Assembly: GCA_038380795.1 (NCBI GenBank)
Contig: CM076264.1
Location: forward strand, 11,906,001-11,970,000
DNA: 64,000 nt
Source: Pyrocephalus nanus
Taxonomy: Eukaryota > Chordata > Aves > Passeriformes > Tyrannidae
Direction of reading: 5' to 3'
In this document: positions 19,883 through 32,424 of the stretch, piece after piece
How the letters are laid out: each line of letters starts with the position of its first letter
How positions within the stretch are numbered: position 1 is the stretch's first letter
Program-made: the position numbers and the translations under genes
Notes under the pieces: generated by a model
The model's input: only the letters and a program-made list of their open reading frames with translations
What the model was told of the DNA's origin: nothing
Databases searched by the model: none

Positions 19883-20495
19883 GTAGGTGCTCTCAAAGAA
19901 CAGAGCTCTGTGTTTCCTTCTATTGTGCTTGCATTAAGGTAAGGGGTGGGGCAAAACACACTGCTCCACTTCTATTCACTCTTGATAGCTGCTTCTCTCC
20001 ATTGTTTTCCAGGAAATGACCTTCCTATTTTCACATCCCCTGTCTCCACTGCCCATTCCTCCAAAAGCAGAGCCTTCCACATTGCCACGCTCAGCAAAGG
20101 TAAACCAGCCCCTTTTTGCCAGGGCTTTGGTCAGTTTGCAAGAGAGCTTTCTGCCTTCTTCATGTGCTTTCATCTGCTTTGGAGCCCAGTGGGTCTCGAG
20201 TGGTCAAACTCTTTGAAATGCAGAGGCAGCCCGTGCCTTTGCAGGCAAAGCTCAGCTGCTTCAACAGCAACTCAAGGAAAGCAACTGCCCTTGGGAAGGG
20301 GCCTTTAGTCCTTACTAGCATTTTGGTATTAATCAACTTGCATGCCATGCCTAGAGCAGTTGGTAAGCAAATGTTTGCCGAGTGCCTGCTGCTGCCATGT
20401 CAGGAAAAAACCCAAACAATCTCATGCTGCTTCCTTCTTTCTTGTCTCAGCAAACCAACTCCACCCATGTGCCATCCATTGAGGACATTTTGAGG
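19883..20495 (+). repeat. 613-bp internal duplication, copy 2
   Basis: Same block as in copy 1, with exons 20013-20099 and 20451-20495. It lies downstream of the nonsense codon. The 9,097-bp homogeneous repeat begins right after its right end. Confidence 0.9.
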
Positions 20496-21688
20496 GTAGG
20501 TGCTCTCAAAGGACAGAGCTCTTTGTTTCCTTCTATTTTGCTTGCATTAAGGTAAGAGGTGGGGCAAAACACACTGCTCCACTTCTATTCACTCTTGATA
20601 GCTGCTTCTCTCCATTGTTTTCCAGGAAATGACCTCCTCATTTTCACAGCCCCTGTCTCCTCTGCACATGCCTCCGAACACAGAGCCTTCCAAATTGCCA
20701 CGCTCCACACAGGTAAACCAGCCCCTTTTTGCCAGGGCTTTGGTCACTTTACAAGAGAGCTTTCTGCCTCTGGCATGGGCCTTCATCTGCTTTGGAGCCC
20801 AGTGGATCTCGAGTTGTGAAACAGCTGCTTCCAGGGCATTGTTTTGCTCAGAATTAGAACCCATTGTGCTTCAGAGTGTTTTGGAGTGGGCTGAGATGGT
20901 GGCCAGGTTAGACTCTGGGACACTTCCCAGTCAGACTGACAAGCTAGTCAAAGTATTTAGTGCAGTGGGTAACACCTGGGAAACAAATCATTGGTCAAGT
21001 GCTATTGGGAGAGAGCTGATTTATTTATTTCATTGTCAAAATACACTTTGTCCTTTCTTTCTAGGGCACAGACGGCTCTGTAGCTCAGAATCAGGGTAAG
21101 TAGAGATGCCAGGCAAACCCACAGTTTTGTGTGTATTGACAGGTCATTTCGTGTGTGGTGTGGGAAATGTTGTGGACAACATGAGATGTTTACATGGATT
21201 AAGAAGGATGATTTCCTCTGCTTTGTTGCAGAGGGATCAATTTAGAATGGCCTTAGAGACTAAATGTTCATTACCTCGAAATTAAAACAGTATTTCCTTA
21301 AGAAATGCCATTAGGAAACCCCACTGGGAAAGCCCACCAAGTGGTGAACAATCTCAGTGGCAAAGACATCCTGGAAGAAAGTGTCTTTCCAATCTGGTGC
21401 TCAGAGATCATAGGGTGAAACAGGCTACAAGTGAGGCAAATAATGCAACCTCTTCCTGTTTGATGCACAGAGCAGTCTGGCACAGCTTCAGGAACATTGC
21501 CGAGTTCTCGGCCAAGATCACTGTAAGTAACCAGACCCTGGTCCCAGCTCTACTGGACAGTTACTTAAAAGAACGTGTTAGGAATAAATACTGATGCTCC
21601 TTGAGGATTCTGAAGCTTAATTTTTTTTTTCCTCAAGTTTTATCGGTCTGATTTTTGTTAGAAAACTTGAGTGCAGATAATTATTTCT

Positions 21689-21781
21689 GGATGGACTCAT
21701 AGAAAGGTTTAGGTTGGAAAAGGTCTTTAAGATCATCAAGTCCAACCATTAATCCAGCAATGTCAAGTCCACTAAACCATG
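21689..21781 (-). mobile_element. CR1 fragment, intron of copy 2
   Basis: Same antisense CR1 tail as in copy 1. Confidence 0.78.
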
Positions 21782-22492
21782 GAAGAGTTACATTGGCTCT
21801 GTTAAAACCAAAAGAGAACTGAAGAACCCCCCACAAGTATTAATGTCCTACTGTTGGGGAGCAGTGCAGGCTGAGAGTGTGTGAGTCTCTTCCTGTGCAA
21901 GGATCAGACTCTTCAGCCCTGCCGGCTGGGCCAGGGAGCCTTTTGTGAGGAGCACTCCCTCACGGAGGTTGTTTGACAAGCAAAGCCCAAATCTTGTTCA
22001 GTGTCTGGTGCTTGAGGGTTTATCTGCCTTGGCTGATATTCATCTTCTGGTTGTCTTTCAGTTGGCTCCTGCATGACCTGCACCTCAGTGATAGTGAGGA
22101 GAGTGAGGACAACCAAGTCAGTTTGGGATGTTGTACACACCAGGCACACACACATGCCTTGGACTCATCTCAACTTGTTGCATTGTTCTGAGTTCCTTCA
22201 GCTAACCTTTCCTTCCCCTCTCTTCTATGTCTTTGTGACCAAAACAGCTTGTTGAAAAGCCGCCTTCTCCACTTGCTGGTCCAAGCTCCTCATCCCTGGA
22301 CACCAGTGACTCAGAGAGCTCCTGGGGCTCAGAGACCCGCCACACCGTGGGTACCAAAAGGCCTGGCAAGCCCCTGGTGCACAACAGGGCCAAGAGATGC
22401 CGGAGGGAGAACAGCGAGCCTGATCCATTGGAGATCAGAGCCCAGTGTTCCAGGAACAAGCAGGTACTCAGACATAGAGTGAAGCTGGAATC

Positions 22493-22504
22493 AACTTATG
22501 TTGA
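22493..22504 (+). other. Deletion junction in large exon, copy 2
   Basis: Same junction as copy 1, with one base different in the filler (AACTTATG instead of AACTTATC). The event is therefore shared by descent. Confidence 0.8.
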
Positions 22505-23321
22505 GCTTGATGTGAACTTTCAAAACCTGAGTGATTTTGTTTTGCTTTTTTCTTTCTTCGTGTTAGAAGAGACAGATGTGAAGATTAAAGTGAGTCTTCA
22601 GAAAGCAAAGACTGCAATAAAGTGAAGTGAGTACACAGTGGTGGGATGTCAGAAAGATGCTTAAGTCCAAGTCTCTCTTAAAAAGGGGGAGGTGAAGGAC
22701 TGTATCTCCTGTCCTACTACTCCAGAGTTTGCTTCTAAGATAAGATGCCTTCTGAAACCTTATTTGCTGGAGATTTGCCTTTACACAATGTGCAGTAGGA
22801 AGGCTGTAAAAAGGCTCACAGTAATGAGGCAGTTGCTGAAATTCTCAAGGCTTTGCAAGTGCCCTTTGAATAAAGTAACTGGATTTGCTGACTGTCCTCT
22901 GTCAGATGTGCCTGTTGTATGAAACCAACCAATGGTTTTCTCTCTGCCTCTCTTTTTCCAGAGATCTTGGCTGAAGTCAGAAGAGAGACCTGGGCTCTGG
23001 TATTGACCAGCAGCCAGACCGACCTGTTCCACTCCACCAGACAGGGATTACAGTGACTGAGACTGGAAGAAAACGGGACCAAAATGTTTCTCCAGGACAT
23101 CAAATCCCTTCAAGTTTTTTGTAGTTGTGAAGCCTTAGGAAGTTAGAAGCTCAGTTTAGTAATCTATGAAGCCATAGAAACTTAGGAAATTATCTTAACT
23201 ATTTTTGAAGACTTCGAAGCTTAGTTTCGGATTTTTTTTTGAATTTTTCTAAAACGCACCTTGAAATTTTTTGCAATTTGTAGACATAGGAGCTTAGAAG
23301 CTTAGTGTAGTTAGTGTTTTC

Positions 23322-23327
23322 AATAAA
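23322..23327 (+). promoter_or_regulatory. Poly(A) signal, copy 2
   Basis: AATAAA in the conserved CAATAAAATACCCCC context. Confidence 0.55.
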
Positions 23328-25169
23328 ATACCCCCAGCCAAAAATAGAAATTGTTTAGTTATATTTTTTTTAATTGTTCAGAAAGCACCTGCATGCAAAA
23401 ATGTTTTAAATAAAGTGGAAATTTTATTTTTCCATTGGGAAAACTTTGCACTGTGGTTTTTTCGGGTAGTTCTTTCACCTGCTTTTAAAACTGCAAAGTG
23501 CAGTGAATTGTCTGAATGGGCCAATGTACTGATGGTCTATAAACATTTCCCTTATGAGCAACCAACAGGACAATCATCACACATATTGCTGACAAGGACA
23601 TCTGCCTCCAGAGGCTATTCTGTGACATCCCACAGGCTGCAGTAGTTGTGTGCCCAGAGAACATGCCAGAGGAATGTTTTCCAAGCTCTCGCGCACATCC
23701 AACGCCCTCAGCACTCGAAGTGAGTTACTGAGGCTCTTGCTCCCTTTCAGCCTTGGAAGCCCCAAGCTGGGGTGGCAAATGACAAGGTGTGTTTGGAAAC
23801 AGCTCTGCCCATCTTCTGGGGCAGAGGGAGGTCACTCATGGGCTCCTTCTGAGCCACACTACAGGGTGGGCCCAGATACTTAGAAACCTGTCAAGGGAAC
23901 ACAGAAGGGAATAATGAGCTGTTTGCAAGCATTTCTCCCTTGTCACAGTAACTGTGACGGCAGCATCCCCAGCACTGGTGTGTTCAGTAAGATGACACCC
24001 TCCTCCACCCAAAGATTTCCTGTGGTGTGACAGCACATTCAGCCAATCCTCATATCCAAAAGTGTGCCTTAGTCCTCTGGTCCTCTCACATCCCTCACCC
24101 TGTCTCTGACAGACCCGTGGGAGTGGTGAAGAGAAGGATGGTATCCCAAAACAAGTGTGTTTACAAGGGAGAATTTTCTCCCTTTTGCACATCATTTCAT
24201 GAGGTAGAACAGGTCTGCACATGTGCAGCATTTCCCCCCTTTGTAAAATACCTGTTCATGGGTTTGAGGCTCATCAAAAGGGACAGGAAATAAACACCAG
24301 CAAAATGTCAGCATTTCCAAAAGTAGTTTCTGTAGCAGTGGTTACAGTCTGGTCGAGAGGGGTGGTTGCAGTCCAGTCGAGGTTTTGCTCCTCCTCTAGA
24401 TCCCATGAGTGGTACCAAAAAACCCAAGACCCCAAGATTATATACCCTCAGGTTCAGGCAGGAAGGCTCAGCACCTCCCCCAGGCCAGGGAGTTCCACAA
24501 TGGGTGACTGTGAGTTGAGGGTGTGAGGACAGGAACATCCTCCTGTCTCACAGGCCTCTCAATGCCCAGCTTACAGCCTGAGGGGTCAGGTGTGCTCTGG
24601 GCAGCTGCTGCCAATGCTCTATTGTTAACAGTTTCTGGGAAATGACATAGAAGGTTTAGAATACACAGTTTGGGTTATACCCACCCAGGGATGAACTGGT
24701 CCCAACTGCTCTAACTAGAGCAGTGCCAGGCGGGATTTGGTTTCACACAGGCGCCCTCAGCTCCAGAGCCACCATGCCAGGGCCATGGCTGCAGCTCCAT
24801 CCCCTTTCCCAGCAGCCCTGCAGGCTCCATGGTGACCCTTCCCCACTGCCAGAGCCTGCTGTTGTTCAGGTGTCCCCTTGCCATCTTTGCTGCGTCATCA
24901 GACACTTTTTGCCCTCTGCTTCCCTTCCAGAGTCTGCCAATTAAATAACCCTTAGGAACAGCAGAATGAAACTTTCAGGTGCCAGACCTGAAAGTGTTGC
25001 CCCTTGTTCTTTGGCATCATTGTCTCACACTCCTGGAGGAATGTGTGCCTTCACTGGAGAGACACAACCAAGGTGGAGACGAAAAACACGGTTGTGAGAG
25101 ATGAGGATGAAGAAAGATACCAAAAATGGAGACAGAATCTGCAAGATTCCTTGGATGAAGAAGCCTCTA

Positions 25170-25570
25170 TGTGACAACATTATGGACTGATATTATGGAC
25201 TGTTGCAGTATTCTAGTTTTTAGTGTTTAGTGTTGTTTAGTGTATCTTCTCCTCACCTTGTACCTCCATAGTTTTTTGTAAATTTTCCTAGTTGTTTTTT
25301 CCCTTATATTCTCCTTTTTCTTATTGGCTGTTCAATGCCGCAGTGCAGATACTCCTTAAAAGGTTCTGCCTCTCCCATTTTCTCCTTATAAAGATGTGTT
25401 CCTCCACTATCCTTCCTTATGCAGATCCTCTTTGCATGGTTCTACCCAGTTACACCTCCAGTTTCACAAAGTTCAGCTCATGCCCTATATAAGGCCAGGG
25501 CCAGTGTAATAAAGTGCCGCCTAGCCTTCACCCACACCATGAGGAGGTAGCTTTTTTCTGCTCGGGCCCC
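25170..25570 (+). mobile_element. LTR-like remnant, short spacer 2
   Basis: TATATAA at 25486-25492; truncated at GGGCCCC 25564-25570. Confidence 0.45.
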
Positions 25571-25630
25571 ACAAAATGCGCAAGTCACAGAATTTAGGTT
25601 TCTGCCACTTGTTTTCCTTGAATGCCTCTG

Positions 25631-25950
25631 CTCCCGCCGCCTTTGGGCAAAGCAGCTGCATGTCTGGCGCTGGTAGCTGAGGGTTCCCTCAGTGGCTGCT
25701 CCGTCTCAGCCGCCGGGCAGGGGCCGGGGGGCTCGGTGGCACAGGGCTGTGCTGTGCCCCCGTCTTGGGGACGTGCCGTGTCCTGAGGTTGGGAAGTGCC
25801 GAGTTGTCCCGTTGGAGTGGGGGGTGTGGGCGGGGCCCGCCAGGGTTGTGTGATTGTGACATCCAGGTGACAGCGGGGCAGCTGCCGAGGGCAGAGCCCG
25901 TCCCTGGGCAGCACTGCGAGGTGTGCGGCCGCACGGATCGCAGCGCAGCT
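25631..25950 (+). promoter_or_regulatory. GC-rich block upstream of copy 3
   Basis: Same CpG-containing block, about 1.6 kb before the copy 3 exon 1. Confidence 0.4.
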
Positions 25951-26100
25951 CTCGCTCCGAGAGGTGTTGGCTGTTTGGAAAGCGAGTGTTTGTCTGAACA
26001 TCCACTCTGTGAGGTGTTCAGTCTTTAAAAACCCTCTCTTTATCAGGATTGTCACTCTGTGACACATTCCCTGTCTGGAAAGTCTGTTTGTGCAAGGTAA
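25951..26100 (+). repeat. 50-bp minisatellite, three units (short spacer 2)
   Basis: Same three-unit form. Confidence 0.85.
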
Positions 26101-26448
26101 TTCCCTGCTTGTCTGGAAGGGAGGGGAAAAAGGGCAGGTATTTCTGTTTCTGCTCCCTTCCATCCCTTTAGATCAGCAGGAACAGCTTCACATCCAGATT
26201 CTTACTACTGCCTCTACAAGCTGAGAACAATTGTCTCTCAAAGAAGTTGTCTCCTCAAGGAAATTAATTCTTATTATTACCCAGCCTGCAGTGAGACAAA
26301 TGAATTTCAAGTGGAGAGGAAGGTTCCGGGAGGGCTTGCTGCTGCTTCAGCTTTAAATTTCAGTGTCTCTGAGGAGTAGGATAGCCATGAAATCCCTTGC
26401 AAAGGAGGCTGATACTGGCAGTGCAAAGGCCCCTTGGCTCTGGCCCGG

Positions 26449-27315
26449 CTGTCCCTTCAAAGAACTGAATACCTGCAAAGACATCAGGTTTTTCCCCCAC
26501 TGTCAAGGTTAGCAATGGCAGCGTTGAAGGGAAGAGAAGCTCTTGACCTGAGCTCATAGAGTTCAAGCTTCCAGGCAGCTTCCAAGTTCAATTAGAGCAG
26601 CTGTTTGTTGTGTCTGTACAGTCACACAGGACAGGAGCTCGTAAGGAAAACCTTGGCATCTTGGAGTCCCCTGAAACAGCAGTTTGTGGGGAGCTGCAGG
26701 GAAAGATGCAACACTCCTCACTGAAAGGGAGTGAAGCAACCAAGTGTTTGAAGCTTTCTGAGAAACAAGCCCAAATACCAAGCAGTAACAAAGAATAAAG
26801 AGTTGCTTTTAGAAGAAGAAAAGCCCTCCTACCTAAATTGTCCAGCTAGGCTAGTGGGCACCAGGGAGGAAAGCTTGTGTTCCTAAACACAGCTTGGTTG
26901 CAAAAGCATTTGCAGGTTGTGGAAAAAATAATGCCAGGTTAACGAGGCCCACACAGCCTGAAATTCACGGGGCATCAGGGTGGCTGAAAACCTGGTCCTG
27001 TCAAAGGTGTTTGCAAAAGTCTTGGATTGTTTCATGAAGGCTTGCTGTCACTGCTGGCTGCTCACAGGTTTATAGCTGTGTTAAGGATAAGCTGGGCACA
27101 GAGCAGGCTTCCCTCCCACACTGTTTAGTCCCATGTGTGTGAGCATCTCTGTCCACCTAAGTTAGGACAACGGGAGGCCCATCCAACAGAAGTTGAAAGA
27201 AAGCTGGAACGACTTCTTCCAGTGCGCGCTTCCCAATTGTGCCACCTTTTGTTTTTTCTTTTTCCATTCCAGTGGGCACTTTGTTCTTTTGAGGCAGTTG
27301 ATTTAGCAGCCAAGG
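26449..27315. other. Short-spacer-specific segment (second)
   Basis: Counterpart of 17147-18013, same content. Confidence 0.55.
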
Positions 27316-27569
27316 TTCTGGTTTTCATGATTCTGAGGAGGGAACAAATAGGAAATGCTTCCTTGATTTGAGATGCCTACTCTCATCCTAGTGTGTGTCT
27401 ATCCCTTCGGCTTCTGAGCTGCAGGCTGAGGGGGTGTCCGACAGGATTCCCACCTGTCGTGGCCTGTGTCTTTCTGTGGCTTGCACCATTGTTATCTGAT
27501 GGTCCCTTCCCTGCTGAATATCTGTTTTTTCTCTTCTAGAGAAGCTGACTCAAACTGGAGTCATTCACA

Positions 27570-30500
27570 ATGGAACCGCCAGACAACGGGAAGAGAGACG
27601 AGAGGTAGGAATTCATTGGGTGTCATCTTGACCTCCCAGGTGTTGGGAAAATGTCGAGGTGGTTTCCAAAAAGTAATCCCCCCCTCAGTGCAAGAGTCAT
27701 AATCCGTGAGGGGGAGAAGTAAGGAGCTGAGGACTGGTGTGGTATTTGAGAACACGTCAGTGGTGGGGAAGACAAGGCTCTTCCCTTGCAAACTGGGGCA
27801 CTTGAGAAGAAGAATCTAGGAATTGTATGTAGACAGTAGACTGGAGTTCCAGGAGAGAGATACCTGCATCCACTATGCCTGCACGCTTTTCCTTCCCCAC
27901 TGTCCACCAATATTGGAGCAGGAGATTCCCTTCTTTTGCTGTAGCATTTCACTGATGAGGTGTAGTTGAAAGGAACTGGTTTTCCATGAAGTCACTGTGC
28001 TGGGCATGTGACACAGCTTTACTGGTGTTTTGCTGTGGGGCTGGTGGAACTGAGTGCAGGCAGATGTGGCTGAGGAGGAACAGGGGATCAGGGCTGCTGT
28101 TTTCTGAATTTCTGAGACCTTCCTTCTAATTCAATTTATGGGACTGTTTTCAATGCAACTCTACGGTGTCCCAAATCAGCACCTTTCCAAATCTTTGAAA
28201 GTGGCACCATCTTCAAAATGGCGCATTCCCTTTTTCTCTCCGGTGGAGACTTGGGGCAGAAGTCTGAAGGAAAATGAGAATGGGAGTTGCTCAGGTCAAT
28301 CACTGCACGGGGATCTGCCAGCTCATGGGCTTATGACCCCCACCGACTGCTTCTCAATTTGTTTCACAATTAAGTGGGTGGCCAGATTGTCCCTTCCCAC
28401 CCTTCTTGATGGATGGTAGCAGGAGTAGAAATAGCTTTTGAGAAAGAGGCATGCTGTCCCTTGTGTGTCTCATTGCTATGTGGGACAGCAAATGCTTGAC
28501 CCAACTGATTTGTCAGCTGTAAGCATTCTCTGGATTTCCAAATTACTGCCATGCTGGACATGTGGCCTTGTCTGACAAGCATGGTCTGTGCAGAGAGTAT
28601 CAATGGGTTGGTAACGATGGTGTAAGATGTTGCTCATCTTTTGTCTTTCTCTTTGTGAAAGCTTGTCCAAGAAGAACAGAGACTTGCTTCGTCTTGAGGC
28701 GCAAGAGAAGAGGAGACGGGAGGCTGCCGGGGAGAAAGAGCGGTTCCCTGGGAAGACTCCCACCTTTGCAAAACCCTACAAGGTACTGGCCGTGGGGAGC
28801 GGAGGGGAAGGAGAGGAAGGAGAGCTGTGTCTTCTGCATGGGGTGTAGCAGACTTGAGCATGGTACAGGCAAACACAGCATCTTCCCATCTGCTGAACTT
28901 CAGTTCCTCCGAGGATGTGCTTAAAGCTCTGCTGGCTGTGCAAGAGAACCATGGACTTGGGGTTGGTCTCCTGTAGGTGGAGGGAGAGTGCTCAAGAGCA
29001 GCTTGGCTGCCTGTCTCTCTGCAGCTGTGGCCATAAAAAAGCACATCTGACCTCGGTGCTCCTGAGGGCTGCAGGTGCATCTGCAAGCTTGGCTTGCAAG
29101 GACTGACAGTGGCCAGAGCAGTCCCGTGTGCTTTGGAGAGGCTGGCAGGATCAAGACCAGCTTGCCTAACTTCACTTGTAGTGATGCATGGGGATCCAGT
29201 TAAGATGCTGAGGAATGCCCCTTGCTGAGCTGGATCTCTTGGGGTGCTACTGAAATTTCCAGCTCTCTCTTCTTGTGTTGCAGACCAAGAAGAGAGATGT
29301 CCTGTCAAGGCACATTAGGAACGTCATGGGCAGTTTTAAGGATTTCAAGGTGTACATGAGACAGAATTTCCAGAAGGTCATATGGATTCCAAAAAAGTTG
29401 AAATCCAGATCCCAGACCAGGGGCAGGAACCAAGCATGTCATGAACTGAGCTGCAGTCAAACCAAGTCCATTCAGGGCTCAGTGACAGAAGAAAGATTTA
29501 AAAATGCTAAGGCATCAAAATCACCTGAGCTGGAACCTTCCCTGCAGAAAACCAACTCCACCCATGTGCCATCCATTGAGGATATTTTGAGGGTAGGTGC
29601 TCTCAAAGAACAGAGCTCTGTGTTTCCTTCTATTGTGCTTGCATTAAGGTAAGGGGTGGGGCAAAACACACTGCTCCACTTCTATTCACTCTTGATAGCT
29701 GCTTCTCTCCATTGTTTTCCAGGAAATGACCTCCTCATTTTCACAGCCCCTGTCTCCTCTGCACATGCCTCCGAACACAGAGCCTTCCAAATTGCCGCGC
29801 TCCACAGAGGTAAACCAGCCCCTTTTTGCCAGGGCTTTGGTCACTTTACAAGAGAGCTTTCTGCCTCTGGCATGGGCTTTCATCTGCTTTGGAGCCCAGT
29901 GGATCTCGAGTTGTGAAACAGCTGCTTCCAGGGCATTGTTTTGCTCAGAATTAGAACCCATTGTGCTTCAGAGTGTTTTGGAGTGGGCTGAGATGGTGGC
30001 CAGGTTAGACTCTGGGACACTTCCCAGTCAGACTGACAAGCTAGTCAAAGTATTTAGTGCAGTGGGTAACACCTGGGAAACAAATCATTGGTCAAGTGCT
30101 ATTGGGAGAGAGCTGATTTATTTATTTCATTGTCAAAATACACTTTGTCCTTTCTTTCTAGGGCACAGACGGCTCTGTAGCTCAGAATCAGGGTAAGTAG
30201 AGATGCCAGGCAAACCCACAGTTTTGTGTGTATTGACAGGTCATTTCGTGTGTGGTGTGGGAAATGTTGTGGACAACATGAGATGTTTACATGGATTAAG
30301 AAGGATGATTTCCTCTGCTTTGTTGCAGAGGGATCAATTTAGAATGGCCTTAGAGACTAAATGTTCATTACCTCGAAATTAAAACAGTATTTCCTTAAGA
30401 AATGCCATTAGGAAACCCCACTGGGAAAGCCCACCAAGTGGTGAACAATCTCAGTGGCAAAGACATCCTGGAAGAAAGTGTCTTTCCAATCTGGTGCTCA

Positions 30501-31722
30501 GAGATCATAGGGTGAAACAGGCTACAAGTGAGGCAAATAATGCAACCTCTTCCTGTTTGATGCACAGAGCAGTCTGGCACAGCTTCAGGAACATTGCCGA
30601 GTTCTCGGCCAAGATCACTGTAAGTAACCAGACCCTGGTCCCAGCTCTACTGGACAGTTACTTAAAAGAACGTGTTAGGAATAAATACTGATGCTCCTTG
30701 AGGATTCTGAAGCTTAATTTTTTTTTTCCTCAAGTTTTATCGGTCTGATTTTTGTTAGAAAACTTGAGTGCAGATAATTATTTCTGGATGGACTCATAGA
30801 AAGGTTTAGGTTGGAAAAGGTCTTTAAGATCATCAAGTCCAACCATTAATCCAGCAATGTCAAGTCCACTAAACCATGGAAGAGTTACATTGGCTCTGTT
30901 AAAACCAAAAGAGAACTGAAGAACCCCCCACAAGTATTAATGTCCTACTGTTGGGGAGCAGTGCAGGCTGAGAGTGTGTGAGTCTCTTCCTGTGCAAGGA
31001 TCAGACTCTTCAGCCCTGCCGGCTGGGCCAGGGAGCCTTTTGTGAGGAGCACTCCCTCACGGAGGTTGTTTGACAAGCAAAGCCCAAATCTTGTTCAGTG
31101 TCTGGTGCTTGAGGGTTTATCTGCCTTGGCTGATATTCATCTTCTGGTTGTCTTTCAGTTGGCTCCTGCATGACCTGCACCTCAGTGATAGTGAGGAGAG
31201 TGAGGACAACCAAGTCAGTTTGGGATGTTGTACACACCAGGCACACACACATGCCTTGGACTCATCTCAACTTGTTGCATTGTTCTGAGTTCCTTCAGCT
31301 AACCTTTCCTTCCCCTCTCTTCTATGTCTTTGTGACCAAAACAGCTTGTTGAAAAGCCGCCTTCTCCACTTGCTGGTCCAAGCTCCTCATCCCTGGACAC
31401 CAGTGACTCAGAGAGCTCCTGGGGCTCAGAGACCCGCCACACCGTGGGTACCAAAAGGCCTGGCAAGCCCCTGGTGCACAACAGGGCCAAGAGATGCCGG
31501 AGGGAGAACAGCGAGCCTGATCCATTGGAGATCAGAGCCCAGTGTTCCAGGAACAAGCAGGTACTCAGACATAGAGTGAAGCTGGAATCAACTTATGTTG
31601 AGCTTGATGTGAACTTTCAAAACCTGAGTGATTTTGTTTTGCTTTTTTCTTTCTTCGTGTTAGAAGAGACAGATGTGAAGATTAAAGTGAGTCTTCAGAA
31701 AGCAAAGACTGCAATAAAGTGA
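27570..31722 (+). CDS. AFF1-like: AFF1-like gene copy 3 (single ELL module, deleted large exon)
   Basis: Exons: 27540-27604 (ATG 27570), 28662-28782, 29284-29592, 29723-29809, 30162-30192, 30568-30619, 31159-31213 and 31345 onward to TGA 31720-31722. This is the shortest structural type. Exon 3 ends in the IEDILR motif and is followed directly by the EMTSSFSQPL exon, so the module occurs once, as in ordinary AFF proteins. The predicted product is about 355 residues. The final stretch is translated former intron, including the hydrophobic run FVLLFSFFVL, which is the old polypyrimidine tract. A CAG|GTACTC donor at 31560/31561 offers an alternative end. The C-terminal homology remnant lies at 32059-32153, out of frame. 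All exons are open, and the copy matches copy 4 in every stretch I compared. Confidence 0.8.
27907..28317 (+). other. 411-bp optional intron 1 segment, copy 3
   Basis: Counterpart of 8890-9300 with only scattered base changes. Intron 1 here is therefore the long form (exon 1 start to exon 2 start is 1122 bases rather than 711). Confidence 0.78.
30786..30880 (-). mobile_element. CR1 fragment, intron of copy 3
   Basis: Same antisense CR1 tail. Confidence 0.78.
31590..31601 (+). other. Deletion junction in large exon, copy 3
   Basis: Identical to the copy 2 junction. Read-through across it is open to TGA 31720-31722. Confidence 0.8.
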
Positions 31723-32418
31723 AGTGAGTACACAGTGGTGGGATGTCAGAAAGATGCTTAAGTCCAAGTCTCTCTTAAAAAGGGGGAGGTGAAGGACTGT
31801 ATCTCCTGTCCTACTACTCCAGAGTTTGCTTCTAAGATAAGATGCCTTCTGAAACCTTATTTGCTGGAGATTTGCCTTTACACAATGTGCAGTAGGAAGG
31901 CTGTAAAAAGGCTCACAGTAATGAGGCAGTTGCTGAAATTCTCAAGGCTTTGCAAGTGCCCTTTGAATAAAGTAACTGGATTTGCTGACTGTCCTCTGTC
32001 AGATGTGCCTGTTGTATGAAACCAACCAATGGTTTTCTCTCTGCCTCTCTTTTTCCAGAGATCTTGGCTGAAGTCAGAAGAGAGACCTGGGCTCTGGTAT
32101 TGACCAGCAGCCAGACCGACCTGTTCCACTCCACCAGACAGGGATTACAGTGACTGAGACTGGAAGAAAACGGGACCAAAATGTTTCTCCAGGACATCAA
32201 ATCCCTTCCAGTTTTTTGTAGTTGTGAAGCCTTAGGAAGTTAGAAGCTCAGTTTAGTAATCTATGAAGCCATAGAAACTTAGGAAATTATCTTAACTATT
32301 TTTGAAGACTTCGAAGCTTAGTTTCGGATTTTTTTTTGAATTTTTCTAAAACGCACCTTGAAATTTTTTGCAATTTGTAGACATAGGAGCTTAGAAGCTT
32401 AGTGTAGTTAGTGTTTTC

Positions 32419-32424
32419 AATAAA
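32419..32424 (+). promoter_or_regulatory. Poly(A) signal, copy 3
   Basis: AATAAA, conserved context, about 700 bases after the read-through stop. Confidence 0.6.

Larger units (their letters stand above)
18271..22625 (+). pseudogene. AFF1-like: AFF1-like gene copy 2, nonsense codon in exon 3
   Basis: Exons: 18241-18305 (ATG 18271), 18952-19072, 19574-19882, 20013-20099, 20451-20495, 20626-20712, 21065-21095, 21471-21522, 22062-22116 and 22248 onward to TGA 22623-22625. Splice sites look intact. Codon 132 is TGA (19811-19813) where every other copy has TCA, so translation would stop after the N-terminal homology domain and before both ELL-binding modules. Residue 9 is Ser where copies 1, 3, 4 and 6 have Arg. 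Intron 1 is the short form, lacking 411 bp, as in copy 5. The large exon carries the deletion seen in copies 1, 3 and 4. A 131-residue product with only the P-TEFb-binding part remains possible, but with nine introns downstream nonsense-mediated decay is likelier. The stop is read directly; the functional outcome is inferred. Confidence 0.75.
23328..27539. other. Short-type spacer between copies 2 and 3
   Basis: Same layout as the spacer before copy 2. The only gene-like elements are the GC-rich block at 25631-25950 and the short-type-specific segment at 26449-27315. Confidence 0.8.
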
